Source: Phoronis ovalis
Taxonomy: Eukaryota > Phoronida > Phoronidae
Reading direction: 5' to 3'
Assembly: GCA_028565635.1 (NCBI GenBank)
Contig: JAOXYB010020082.1
Coordinates: forward strand, 1-17,663
DNA length: 17,663 bases
How positions within the stretch are numbered: the first letter of the stretch is position 1; the number at the start of each line of letters is the position of its first letter. Positions 1 through 9,826 of this stretch are shown here, piece after piece. The translations under genes were made by a program, and so were the position numbers. The notes beneath the pieces are model-generated. The model did not search any database, was not told the DNA's origin, and was given only the letters and a program-made list of their open reading frames with translations.

Positions 1-1506
1 TCATGTTCGAGGTAGCTGCTTGAGGTTGGTTAGGAGGCTTAATACATTTAAGCAGTTCAGACTTCATGGTTGCTAGGCGAAGCTTGCCAAAGTCTGATAA
101 TGAAGGTAGAAATGACTGGATCTCATGTGCAGAGTTCTTTCAGGTCACCACCCCATTATGTGTAGAAATGTGTCTAGCATAAAGAGAGCATCATTTTTAT
201 TAAGGACTTTAATTGTTTGTCCCTAGGCCCTGCTTTGATTGGACCTTCCATTTAGTTCCGAAGAGAGCAAGAACATTCTTGATGTGATCATGGATAGAGC
301 GAGTGTGTCTATGACATTCCAAACGAATCCTGATACGGATTTTTGATTCGATCCTCCAATGTTCTAATTTTGACTGACATCGAATCATCCATGCAGTTCC
401 AACTGTCAAAATGGTTGCTAGTTAGTTACTTTTCTCTCTGTGAGTCCTGATACAGATAATGGTCTAGGAGACCCCAGAACAGAAAATTAGGACTCATCTG
501 TTGTATACTGTTTTTCCACACTACCTTTGTGGTCTCATCATGGGAACCCAAAGAATGTCTCCTGCTGGAAATCATGTAAGGTTACAAGCGAGACTTGATG
601 AACATGCCTGTAACAAAATAATGTTTTTTCTACTGCACACACTTTGCCAAAGCAGAGGCTGGTCAAACGTAGCAATCGGAAGTTGACCAGGCTTGAGAAA
701 ATTAATAGCTTGTTTTATGACATTGATGCCATGATTAATCATGGCTGCGGAGGCAACCTTCTCATAGAACAGTGGGAGAAGTACGTTGCAAAGCGGCGTT
801 TTAAGCAACCTAAGAGATGGCATCTTCCGTGGTTAATTCATCCTGTCCCATGCAGAAATTGCAGCCTATGCTTGACCAAGTCACAAGTTATCTAGGGCCT
901 AGAGGGTGAAGTGGTCTTTCCGGAGATAAGCTACAAAAAACATACCATCGTGAAATCTCTCACAGACAGTAGTGGCCATCCACTACTACCACTACGGTAG
1001 CTACATGACTCCCATAGGAAACAGTGATGTCCATAGCTGGTGGTACAGCTGCTGGATGAGTTTCTTACTTCTGGTTTGCGCATTGATATTAATACCAATA
1101 TAGGAAGAGGTGACTCGCGTTTAAGATTATGTCGGGTTTGCATTCTAGTATGCCTCTTCGTAGTAGCAAAGAGAACAGTCTGTCCTATCGATAGATACGC
1201 TTGGGCCTCACGCCTTTTTTTCAGGGTGAAATCATTTAGGATCATAGACGCAAGATACTTGAGACTTGAAGGGTTTTTAAAAGAGTGGTGGTTAAAAGAG
1301 TGCTTGTCATACTGGTTGGAAACAACCAGAAAATTTGAAACCATCATGCCATGCAGCCACATAGAAAAGAAGGTGCCAAATGCAAACTGTACAAGTTTCT
1401 CCATGTCGCTTGTTAACTCAACAGACACCCTTGATTCCTTCATCAAACTGACAAGGCATTTGGTTTGATACGTTGCCTTGATTACAGTTGAAATCACTCC
1501 CAGCAA
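1..1506 (-). pseudogene. Decayed transposon-like multicopy coding relic
   Basis: Read on the minus strand from 1506 down, three conserved blocks appear in order but in shifting frames broken by stops. Block 1 (about 1506-930) includes YLSIGQT, then a Thr/Arg/His stretch and SPLPILVLI, and after a frame change VCERFHDG. Block 2 (about 823-620) includes LLPLFYEKVASAAMI and then FLKPGQLPIATFDQPL. Block 3 (about 330-1) includes SIHDHIKNVLALFGTK and, after another frame change, PSLSDFGKLRL followed by KSELLKC. From memory, these blocks occur in long 'uncharacterized' predicted proteins present in many copies in marine invertebrate genomes. I cannot name the family. In those proteins blocks 2 and 3 lie several hundred residues apart, whereas here fewer than 500 bases separate them, so a large internal deletion is likely. 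The relic continues past the left edge. It lies on the opposite strand to the SLC6 gene and probably sits in an upstream intron of it. Confidence 0.6.
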
Positions 1507-1680
1507 TCTTAGCCTGAAGCTGTGTTCTGTAGTTCATAGATAATGGCCCGCACATTTTTGGTCGGCATCAAACATACAACTCATGGAGACCTTCCTGTTC
1601 ATCTTCTTTTTCATTACCAACATGTACCAAGTTTTCAAGCTGACACTGACACATCTCTAACAGATATTAACTCCAATCCA

Positions 1681-2067
1681 GGCCGCCATTTTGGATTTAT
1701 CAGCCATCTTGGAACCAAACATGAGATCATATACCTATATAATTGTTTAAGGCTCGGTAACCTAGCAAAATATGTTTCTTTATTCCACGGAAAATAATGT
1801 CAACTTTATAACCAAACTTAAGTACATTTTTACATAATTCTCAAATTCTCTATTCTTAAGAATCGTCTTGGATCCGGTATTCATTTTTAAAAGAATATTG
1901 AAGCCAGTCTTACTTCAACAGGACAATGGCTTCAGCTTTTATAAAAGTGCCTAATATATTTCACAATTTTAGCCTATTTTTCCAATTTTTTTCAGTAAAA
2001 TATGTTCAAATATAACAAAAAATACCAAAAACTGGCCGCCATCTTGGATTATTCAGCCATCTTAGAA
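1681..2067 (+). repeat. Two diverged copies of a GGCCGCCAT(C/T)TTGGAT repeat
   Basis: Bases 1681-1713 and 2034-2066 share GGCCGCCAT(C/T)TTGGATT followed by TCAGCCATCTT, a strong match 353 bases apart. A second matched pair, CAAC(T/C)TTATAACC, begins at 1801 and 2158, 357 bases apart. The near-constant offset suggests an old tandem duplication of a unit of about 355 bases, with the intervening sequence much diverged. From memory, this motif is a common dispersed repeat in invertebrate genomes. It lies upstream of the first visible SLC6 exon. Bases 1507-1680 show nothing I can interpret. Confidence 0.55.
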
Positions 2068-2200
2068 TTTCTTGACATTTTCTTCATCTGAAATTGTTCT
2101 TGATTCAGTCTTGCAACAATTCAAGCACTTCTTTGCAATTAAAATATATATAAATGCCAACCTTATAACCAGTTTTTATTGGTGAGTTTAATTTATGGCG

Positions 2201-2253
2201 GCCATCTTGAATTGTGGTGCCCCACAGCAGTACCGGGCAAAATTCAAGATGGC
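2201..2253. repeat. Perfect 13-bp inverted repeat (hairpin)
   Basis: GCCATCTTGAATT at 2201-2213 is exactly complementary to AATTCAAGATGGC at 2241-2253, with a 27-base loop. The stem contains the same CCATCTTG core as the repeats at 1681 and 2034, here once in each orientation. This looks like the end or centre of a small non-autonomous repeat. From about 2254 to 2585 the sequence looks intronic, with no other signal. Confidence 0.6.
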
Positions 2254-2585
2254 TCCCAATCTAAATTTGCTTTTTATATCCAAAAGAAGCGTTCTACCAA
2301 ATTTCATGCTTTTATCCGCTCTGTAAATGTATTTTCAAAAATTGAGCTTTTAAAGCCACCTGACTATTATATGAATCCATATATACACCATCACATATTT
2401 AACTGAGCAACTGGAGCGTAAAAGCTATAGTGCATGTGTCGACTTTGAAAAAAAAGCGCTAATAATATTACACAAACTTCATAAGACTAAGTTCATTTTA
2501 TAGATCCATTCGCCAGCAAAGCCCAAATCAAGTGAATAACTAAGCTATATGCAAGTCTCAAGTACGTTTTGTCTTTTCTCTGTAG

Positions 2586-5500
2586 GTATTGGCGTTGCTA
2601 CAACGATTATCGTGTTTTTCCTCAACTGCTACTACAATGTCATTCTATGCTGGGCATTTTACTACTTCTTTTCGTCCTTCAACTCAGAGCTCCCATGGTC
2701 GTCATGTGGGAACTGGTGGAACAGCCCGCGATGTTCTGTACGTTTCGATCAGAACACAACGAATGTCACAGCCGTGTATAATGCAACTCATAACGTAACT
2801 CTGAAGCCTATTGATACAGTTACCGAATTTTGGGAGTGAGTATTATAGATAATGCAGTGATACATAAGATACCAGTTAATGTTCTTAAGATACATTAGGG
2901 AATGATTTAAGTAATTCTTATTACTTTTTAAATTTTTTTTTATAGGAATAAAGTACTGGGTATTGATCAAGTCACAGGAATAGAAGATGTTGGGACTATT
3001 AAGTGGGATTTGGCTCTCACTTTATTGTTTGCCTGGATTGTTGTGTATGCATGTATTTGTCAAGGTATCAAATCTTCTGGAAAGGTAACTTAACATGCTT
3101 TTTATTGTCAGTCTGTACCAAGATATTGCATAACATGTTAGTATGCATATCAATAAACACAATATTTTGTCTCAAATAAACTAGCTGTTAACTGTTTACT
3201 GTAATATTGTCAATCGTCAACCATTTCCTTATGATATGCCTTATTTGTGAGGAACGTGTCCGTCAGGGATAGCTGGTGACAACCTATATATACCTTGTCC
3301 GTCAGGGATAGCTGGTGACAGCCTATATATATACCTTGTCCGTCAGTGATAGCTGGTGACAGCCTATATATATACCTTGTCCGTCAGGGATAGCTGGTGA
3401 CAGCCTATATATACCTTGTCCGTCAGGGATAGCTGGTGACAGCCTATATATACCTTGTCCGTCAGTGATAGCTGGTGACAGCCTATATATACCTTGTCCG
3501 TCAGTGATAGCTGGTGACACCTATATATACCTTGTCCGTCAGGGATAGCTGGTTACAGCCTATATATACCTTGTCCGTCAGTGATAGCTGGTGACAGCCT
3601 ATATATACCTTGTCCGTCAGGGATAGCTGGTGACACCTATATATACCTTGTCCGTCAGGGATAGCTGGTGACAGCCTATATGTACTTTGTTAGTTTTACC
3701 AACAATACATTATGGTAAAGACAAATTGCAATATAATTTTGTGTACAATATGTCTTTAATTAGTTAATAGGTTATATTAGAAATAATTGTCATATCTGTT
3801 GTGAGTTTACTACAATAATCCCTAGTGGTCCGGACTCACAACTTTCATCGATTCATGGAACCATCAGGTTGATTATTGGAAATGCTGCCATGTGTTTTAG
3901 TTGCATCAGAACGTTGCTTTGCCGACGAATCCCTATGCTCAGGAATACACCCCATTAGTATCAGTCTGCATATTTATTGTATTTTTCTTATCCATAAAAA
4001 AATTTGAACCAAGGGGTATATTTTTGGGAGGCGTACGTATTGCCCTAAAATAGAATTTTCTGTTGTATTTAGGTGATGTATGTAACAGCCACTAGCCCTT
4101 ACATCTTTATGACTATATTGTTGATTCGTGGAGCTACATTGCCAGGAGCTATTGACGGCGTTATATATTATTTAAAACCAGACTTTGCGCGTCTGCTTGA
4201 TATACAGGTAAAATAAGGACAGCTTTAACTCAGCAGTGCTCTCTGTTTGTACTGAACCAACAATGTGAGCATCACTAAAATGATAACAATTCTGTATGTA
4301 CGTTTCTGCCATATTTAAGTATATTGCTGTTTCAGTAATTTGGCTCTAAATTGTTTTATTATGACGATGGTCTTCAGGGGTGTCTCTGAAAATTTAGGTT
4401 GCTAAGTTTTGTCATTAGATCAAATAGTTCTTTTTAATACACATTTCATAAGATCAAGATAATTAATGCGAAAATGTTGTTTTCTTACTTATTAGTAAAA
4501 GAGCTATTGTAATCGCTTTTACTTCGTTTCGGATTTTCCATCATCCTCTTTCTTATTTAATATTAAGAAGCAATGTTTTTAATCCTAGCTAGATACTGCT
4601 ACACATATTTTTTGTAAATTAGGTATGGGTAGACGCTGGGACACAAATCTTTTTCTCGTACTCAATTAGTCTGGGAGCTTTGACAGCTTTGGGCAGTTTC
4701 AATAAATTCCATCACAATTCATACAGGTAAGCTATGGGTTACAGGTGGCAATACATAAAGCCTTCACTTCACCGAATTTATTTTTCTAGAGATTTTTTAT
4801 CTGAACGCAGTCTTGATGTAGCTATGTAACCTGATACGAATGTTCCTTATCACCACCAGCAGGCGTGATGGTTATTGTTTTCAACATTTTCATCTATTTA
4901 AAGCCTCTTGTTGTTGTAGGGATGCAATTATTTTTGCGTGTTTTAACAGTGGCACCAGTTTCTTTTCTGGTTTCGTGATTTTCTGCACGTTGGGCTATAT
5001 GGCATTGCAACAAAACGTATCTGTGGCGGATGTAGCTAAATCGGGTTAGTATAACTTGTTGAAGTAATCATGGGAAGTAAAAATAGTGAACATTACTCTC
5101 TGTCTTATTTAAAAGTTCTAAGCAAATAAATGTTGAATCCGGTGCTGACCAAATAAATACATAAAAGTTGACGTCATTTTGATTTTGATACATACATACA
5201 TGCATGCCTACACACGCACACACACAACTGCTGCATTAAAATATGCAGTGCTCGTCAAGGAGGTGTAGTATTTTCTGGTCCTTAAATTTTCTGGGAAATA
5301 AATGCTGAACAGACAAATACATAATAGTACTCGCACGCACGCACACATATATATATATATGTGAAACAACGATTATTGGGTGTTAAAGTTTGACGTTGAA
5401 TTAACACATTGCATAAATAATTAGCTCTTAGCTGTTCAATACTAGGCAATGCAACATTACTTCAATCATTTCTTGCAGGTCCAGGTCTTGCGTTTATAGC

Positions 5501-7522
5501 CTACCCTAAAGCTTTGGCCGAGATGCCAGTTGCACCTCTTTGGTCCGTTTTCTTCTTCCTTATGATCATTTTATTAGGACTTGACAGCCAGGTAAGTAGA
5601 TAGTACACTGATATAGCGTAATTTTCCTGATAAATGCCCATCTTTCTATCCATTGGACGCCCCTTTAATTATCTTCTCCCTCTGGAGCCGAAACTCCAAA
5701 TAAATATCTTCTCTCCAACAAACTTACAATATACACCCAGTTGGTCTACTTGAAAAGATACGTTATTGAACTTTGTATAAAGGCATATTTTCGAGGATCT
5801 GCTATGAAAATGCACTTAAACTTGAGAAAAAAAATTGTTTGTGGATTAACAAGATCTTTAACTGGTTATTATATATTATAGAGAACGGTTTTAAAATAAA
5901 ATGTATGCGTTATTAATGTCAACTGAAAGCAACAAAAAGAAGAAAATGCACGTCAGGTATTAAATGTATACATATATTGACATTTTGTCATTACAGTTTG
6001 TCGGTGTAGAGGGTTTTGTCACGGCCATTGCGGACGTAGTACCTTGGCTTCGTCGAGGAAAATGGCGCAAACCAATTTTTATTGGATGCAGTTGTCTTCT
6101 CAAATTTTTCATTGGTTTGAGCATGGTAACATATGTAAGTTGTCGATTTATTTTTACATGCTGAACTTTTTTCTTCTATTAATTTTACGTGGTTATGTAA
6201 ATATGATTTATTTTTAATGCTCACTGTCTCTGCTACATAGACAAGTAACGTATCTGAATTTTGTCTTACAAAGCATGTAAGAGCTGTGTACTCTTCGTAA
6301 AAACATTGCATCAAAGTACTAAACAGCAAGATTTCTCTCTGCTTGAATCAAATTTGGTTAAAAAGCAGAAATGACAGTTTCATAGGGGCCTATTTTATTC
6401 CAGGGAGGTATGTTCGTCTTCCAATTGTTTGATTATTATTCCGGAAGTAGAATTATCCTCTTTGTCGCCTTCTTCGAGTGTGTTGCTATTTCATGGTTGT
6501 ATGGCATTAACCGTTTCTATGACAACTTGGAGATGATGTACGGCTTTAGGATCAATCCCTTCATGAAAATATCATGGGCCGTTACGTCACCAATCTTCTG
6601 TATCGTAAGTACATTCTTGCTACAAGCGTTTCCTTAATTCAGAGCGAGATCACACTTTGTAATGTCTGTTTCCAACTACTGTCCATCTAGGCTATTTAAG
6701 ACTCGATCAAAAACATGTCACGCCTCTCTCATTTGATTCATTGCATAATAAGACTTGCAAGGCAACTTAGTGGTTGTGCTTTCATACTTATTAATTCCTA
6801 CTAATATAGAACTGGACACATGTGTAAGAAATGCTAACTGGCGTGTTAAAAACTGTGTAAACAAAAGCATTATTTTCCCATCAAAATTAAAATCAAGGAT
6901 CGATTTTTGTTTCCAGGCGCTTTTTGTTATGAGCACAATCAGTTATTCGGAATTGACATACGAAACCAGTACTCGTGGAGTATACATTTATCCTCAATGG
7001 GCTGTCGGCATTGGATGGTCGCTCGCTGGACTCTCCGCTATTTGGATACCTCTCGTTGCGATATATAAACTTTTCAAATACTCCTCGTGTTGGCAGGTAA
7101 AACATTTTTGTTTTTGAAACTATGTCATTGGTTTATTTTGTGCTTGAACAAGGCAAGATCATATTTGATTTTATTCGGTAATTATAATAAAATAATCTAT
7201 CTTTTTCGGTGATCAAACTACATGTACCTCTTGTGTAAACTCTGCTATATTTCTAGTATTATTTTTACTATTTTTTCTGATTTATTGCTATATTTTTGTT
7301 AAATTGCAGAGTGCAAAAAGGTTGATAAAACCCGAAGACCTGAAAGACTATCAGCTTCGTCCACAAGATATTGCCCATAACGAGTACAATTTCGATACAA
7401 CTCCAGATAGTCATGGTAATGCTAATGGTCAAAGTATACCTCCGTCTTACGACAATGCAACCTTTGATGATGAGAAACGAGACAATGCAACCTATCATGA
7501 GCAAGAAGAGGCAACACTATAA
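2586..7522 (+). CDS. SLC6 Na+/Cl- transporter, GABA/taurine/creatine type, 5'-partial
   Basis: This is a plasma-membrane symporter that uses Na+ and Cl- gradients to import a small amino-acid-like solute. Ten exons, all GT-AG: 2586-2835, 2946-3084, 4073-4207, 4623-4726, 4920-5044, 5479-5591, 5997-6134, 6404-6604, 6917-7096, 7310-7522. They join in one frame to 532 residues, numbered from the split Gly. TM3 is about 1-30. The second extracellular loop carries the Cys41/Cys50 pair and sequons at N57, N60, N66 and N70. TM4 is in exon 2, TM5 in exon 3, TM6 in exon 4, TM7 in exon 5, TM8 spans exons 6-7, TM9 is in exon 7, TM10 in exon 8, TM11 spans exons 8-9 and TM12 is in exon 9. Residues matching the known Cl- site are Q183, S187, N219 and S223; Na2-site residues D287 and S288 (GLDSQ) are intact. 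[29 protein letters not shown] and [15 protein letters not shown] fit the creatine/taurine/GABA branch closely. The substrate cannot be decided because TM1 is missing. The family is usually about 600 residues. The first exon opens with two bases of a codon after a phase-1 intron, so the exons for the N-terminus, TM1 and TM2 lie further left. The tail holds PPSY (506-509). Confidence 0.93.
3255..3690 (+). repeat. 39-bp minisatellite, 11 copies, in SLC6 intron
   Basis: Eleven head-to-tail copies of a 38- to 41-base unit (usually 39) fill the middle of the 988-base intron 3085-4072. The unit runs CCTTGTCCGTCAG, then (G/T)GATAGCTGG, then TGACAGCC and a TA run. Copies differ at one G/T site (T in copies 3, 6, 7 and 9), by loss of AG before the TA run (copies 7 and 10), and by an extra TA (copies 2 and 3). 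Because the unit is usually a multiple of three it keeps a frame open on the minus strand, but that is not a gene. The rest of the intron (3691-4072) shows nothing notable. Confidence 0.95.
4208..4622 (+). other. SLC6 intron, no internal feature seen
   Basis: This intron lies between the TM5 and TM6 exons. The donor is CAG|GTAAAA, the acceptor AATTAG|GTATGG, and the phase is 0. I see no open frame, repeat or RNA gene inside it. Confidence 0.8.
5190..5228. repeat. CA-rich microsatellite in SLC6 intron
   Basis: A CATA run passes into imperfect CACACA within intron 5045-5478. That intron has a non-consensus GTTAGT donor. It is placed confidently because it restores the split glycine of [10 protein letters not shown]. 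Confidence 0.8.
5331..5362. repeat. Compound (GCAC)n(AT)n microsatellite
   Basis: A short CGCACGCACGCACAC stretch is followed directly by an alternating AT run, in the same intron as the CA repeat upstream. It should be length-variable between individuals. Confidence 0.8.
5592..5996 (+). other. SLC6 intron within TM8, no internal feature seen
   Basis: A phase-0 intron interrupts TM8 directly after LGLDSQ. The donor is CAG|GTAAGT and the acceptor TTACAG|TTTGTC. I see nothing else in it. Confidence 0.8.
6605..6916 (+). other. SLC6 intron within TM11, no internal feature seen
   Basis: A phase-0 intron has donor ATC|GTAAGT and acceptor TTCCAG|GCGCTT. Open frames that read through from the flanking exons on either strand are shadows and do not resemble SLC6 sequence. 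Confidence 0.8.
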
Positions 7523-7760
7523 ACATTCCACTTACTAGATATTTTCCACTTGCAATATATAAAACATAATTGTTTATCATGTGCAACTTTTACATGCATC
7601 ACAAGGTATTGTTCAGGTTGTCGTTACATATTGTATCTTAAATGACGTATTTTTCCCCAATGTTTTATGCAGAAATCTATAGTATTAAATAGAATTGGTT
7701 CAGGGTAATGATTAGTTCTTTCTCAAATTTGATTATTTTTAGTAAATATTTTTACTCAAA

Positions 7761-7824
7761 TTTGATTTTTTTAGGATGTAGTTTTAATCAGATTTGATTT
7801 TTTTAGGATGTAGTTTTAATCAGA
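7761..7824 (+). repeat. Perfect tandem duplication of 32 bp in the 3'UTR
   Basis: The unit TTTGATTTTTTTAGGATGT, ending in AATCAGA, occurs twice without a difference. Partial, diverged copies of its TTTGATT start lie just before and after. Perfect identity points to a recent slippage or duplication event. Confidence 0.9.
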
Positions 7825-8416
7825 TTTGATTTTTATATATGTAAAATATTCGCATACATGTAACATTTTATGAAAGTAGTTCCTACCAAGCTGTTTATTT
7901 TGTTTTCCATTTACTTATAGTAACATATATGGTATGTACAGATGTTCAAATATTATTTCTGTAATGGAAATGCAGATCTGAAGCATACCTAACGATCTTT
8001 TCTTTTAAATTCGACATCATTCCTTTTACTTTATTGTTAAATTTGTTTACTCAAACTTCCCTCGCAAATTTTACCTTACTTTATTTTATCTCATTTATCA
8101 ATAACGACAAAACACTCTAAATTGTAATGTTGTAAAGTTTTATTTTGTTAAAAGATATCTTCTAGATGTAGTTATCAACACATTTGCAAACAACAATTAT
8201 AAAGTAGGTTATTTGTATTACGTATTACACGTGGAAAACGATATTTTGAACTGTCCTAGGATTTTAAAATTTCATTGTGTGAATAATATTTTGATTTCTC
8301 GTCATATGGAAGACTTTACATACATTACGATTGATTTTATTTTTACACGTAAAGAAACTAATTCCGCCTAAATTTTCTGTAGCATAGATCTGTTACAATT
8401 TTGTATGTAGTTTTTC

Positions 8417-8422
8417 AATAAA
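8417..8422 (+). terminator. Poly(A) signal of the SLC6 gene
   Basis: This is the only canonical AATAAA noticed in the 3'UTR. The next 40 bases contain TTCCTTTGTTATTGTTTT, a suitable U/GU-rich downstream element. Confidence 0.65.
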
Positions 8423-8440
8423 CAAAACTATCAGGTAATT

Positions 8441-9646
8441 TTCCTTTGTTATTGTTTTATGTCCACTACCTCATGAGCTTGTTGTTAGAGTGAAACAAGA
8501 GCGTGACAGGATGAACATGCCACCATGTGTAAGTTACAATCATCTTAACACTGCTAAAAACGTTAAAAAATATATTCGAATATAAAAAAAACTGAAGTAA
8601 AAGTACATAGTTATACGCTGCCAAAGCGTAAATTGTCCCCACATTTACTCCAAATACAACAGCTTTGGCAAAATATAAATACAGTTATACAACAAATACA
8701 TTCAAATCTGAAGATGTTTGAATGTACAATGGTAACACGTGCCATTATTTAAAATAATAACAAAATGCTAAAAAATGATAATATATTCTGCTGATATTTG
8801 ATGGAACATGAACATCGGTAGAAAGAAAGTAATAGCAATCAGGCGAGTACTTGTACAGTTATGAATTTTATTTAATAAAAAGCGTCTACTTTTCATGAAA
8901 CCCTAAAACTGCTCTATTTTATAGTAACATAAATCCCAAAGACTCCAGTTCGTATTGAGAATTAAAACATAGAAATGGGTAACTTTTTCTACCCTAAAAG
9001 AGGGTCTTTTTTAGAGTGACATTTACACTCCTACACTGATAACCTCTAAATGAGTCCATTTTGAAAAGCCAAATATCTAGAAATGGGAGTTAGGCAGGGA
9101 CCCCAAGAATATTGTATCTAGAGTGAGCATCATTATAGTTTGCAGGGATTGACACAATCAAGGTTTCCAGTGACTACTGTACGTAAGACTGAATATCATT
9201 GATAAACACCACCCCTGCTTTCTGCTTTCTGATTTCTGGAGCTTCATTCGCAAGACAGTGCCCTGACGTATCCAACATTGTGCTTCATACTAGTATTTAA
9301 GTACACTATGTTATGTAATGTGCATGGTGGTAACATCATCACCATGAATATGCCTCTAGCTGGGTCATCATTACTGTCGGTTTCCCAATTATGCTCTGCT
9401 GCATAATTATGCAAACTACTGTGATTCCCCAGCTATTTCTTGGAAAGCAGAGCTGAGCTGAGATTACATTATGAAATAATCTGTGCAACTGTAACTGTCG
9501 CAAACCAGTATAATAAGTATATCGTAGCAGACCATGACTCAGAAATCTACAATAATATCTAGCCTGCTGCTGGTGATATACCAGTCCCGTTGCTGTGCAA
9601 CCACCTTGTGCATGCTGCATTCCTAATATGTCAGTGAAACTCTCAA
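8441..9646. other. Gene-free stretch after the SLC6 gene
   Basis: I see no supportable gene on either strand. The sequence holds a small palindrome (ACATTCAAA at 8698-8706 against TTTGAATGT at 8717-8725). A less AT-rich patch at about 9180-9620 has a 93-residue minus-strand open frame matching nothing I recognise, and may be an old repeat. Confidence 0.6.
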
Positions 9647-9806
9647 TCGAATAAGGAAAAAGGAAATAGCTCCCTTTTCTTTATTCGACGCAAAATCGAA
9701 TAAGGAGAAAGGAAATACTATCTTTTCCTTAGTCGGATAAAAATTAAGGTCTTCTTTTCTTCTTGAAACCGTCAATGAGGAAATACTTCCTTTTTCCTTG
9801 ATCGGC
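9647..9806. repeat. Run of three related hairpins
   Basis: Hairpin 1 (9647-9688) has 18-base arms, TCGAATAAGGAAAAAGGA and its complement with two mismatches, around a 6-base loop. Hairpin 2 (9696-9737) repeats the left arm nearly exactly, with a less perfect right arm. Hairpin 3 (about 9768-9806) keeps only the GAGGAAATAC core and a TTCCTTGATCGG arm. The decay from left to right suggests one duplicated unit of unequal age or selection. A remnant, ATCGACTTTTCTTG, follows to about 9826. Confidence 0.7.
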
Positions 9807-9826
9807 TCAAAATCGACTTTTCTTGA

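Larger units (their letters stand above)
7523..8440 (+). other. SLC6 3' untranslated region
   Basis: About 900 AT-rich bases follow the TAA stop, with no open frame. The end is placed about 20 bases after the AATAAA at 8417, where T- and GT-rich sequence follows. The exact cleavage site is inferred. Confidence 0.65.

Noticed and set aside
1040-1468. 142-residue plus-strand open frame
   Set aside because: It is the shadow of the minus-strand relic, whose conserved blocks are visible in this interval. The plus-strand peptide matches nothing.
3323-3520. Minus-strand open frame with a repeated SPAI(T/P)DGQGIYRL peptide
   Set aside because: It is produced by a DNA repeat whose unit is usually 39 bases, a multiple of three, inside an intron. 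It ends where the phase of the repeat shifts and has no gene context.
5169-5176. Perfect TGACGTCA (CRE-like palindrome) in an SLC6 intron
   Set aside because: A single 8-bp match in 17.6 kb is weak evidence and there is no nearby promoter.
9146-9181. Possible small exon between TTTGCAG and GTAAGA
   Set aside because: It would encode about 12 residues with no family match and does not link to either gene.
9339-9620. 93-residue minus-strand open frame
   Set aside because: No recognisable domain and no splice or promoter context. It may be chance or an old repeat.
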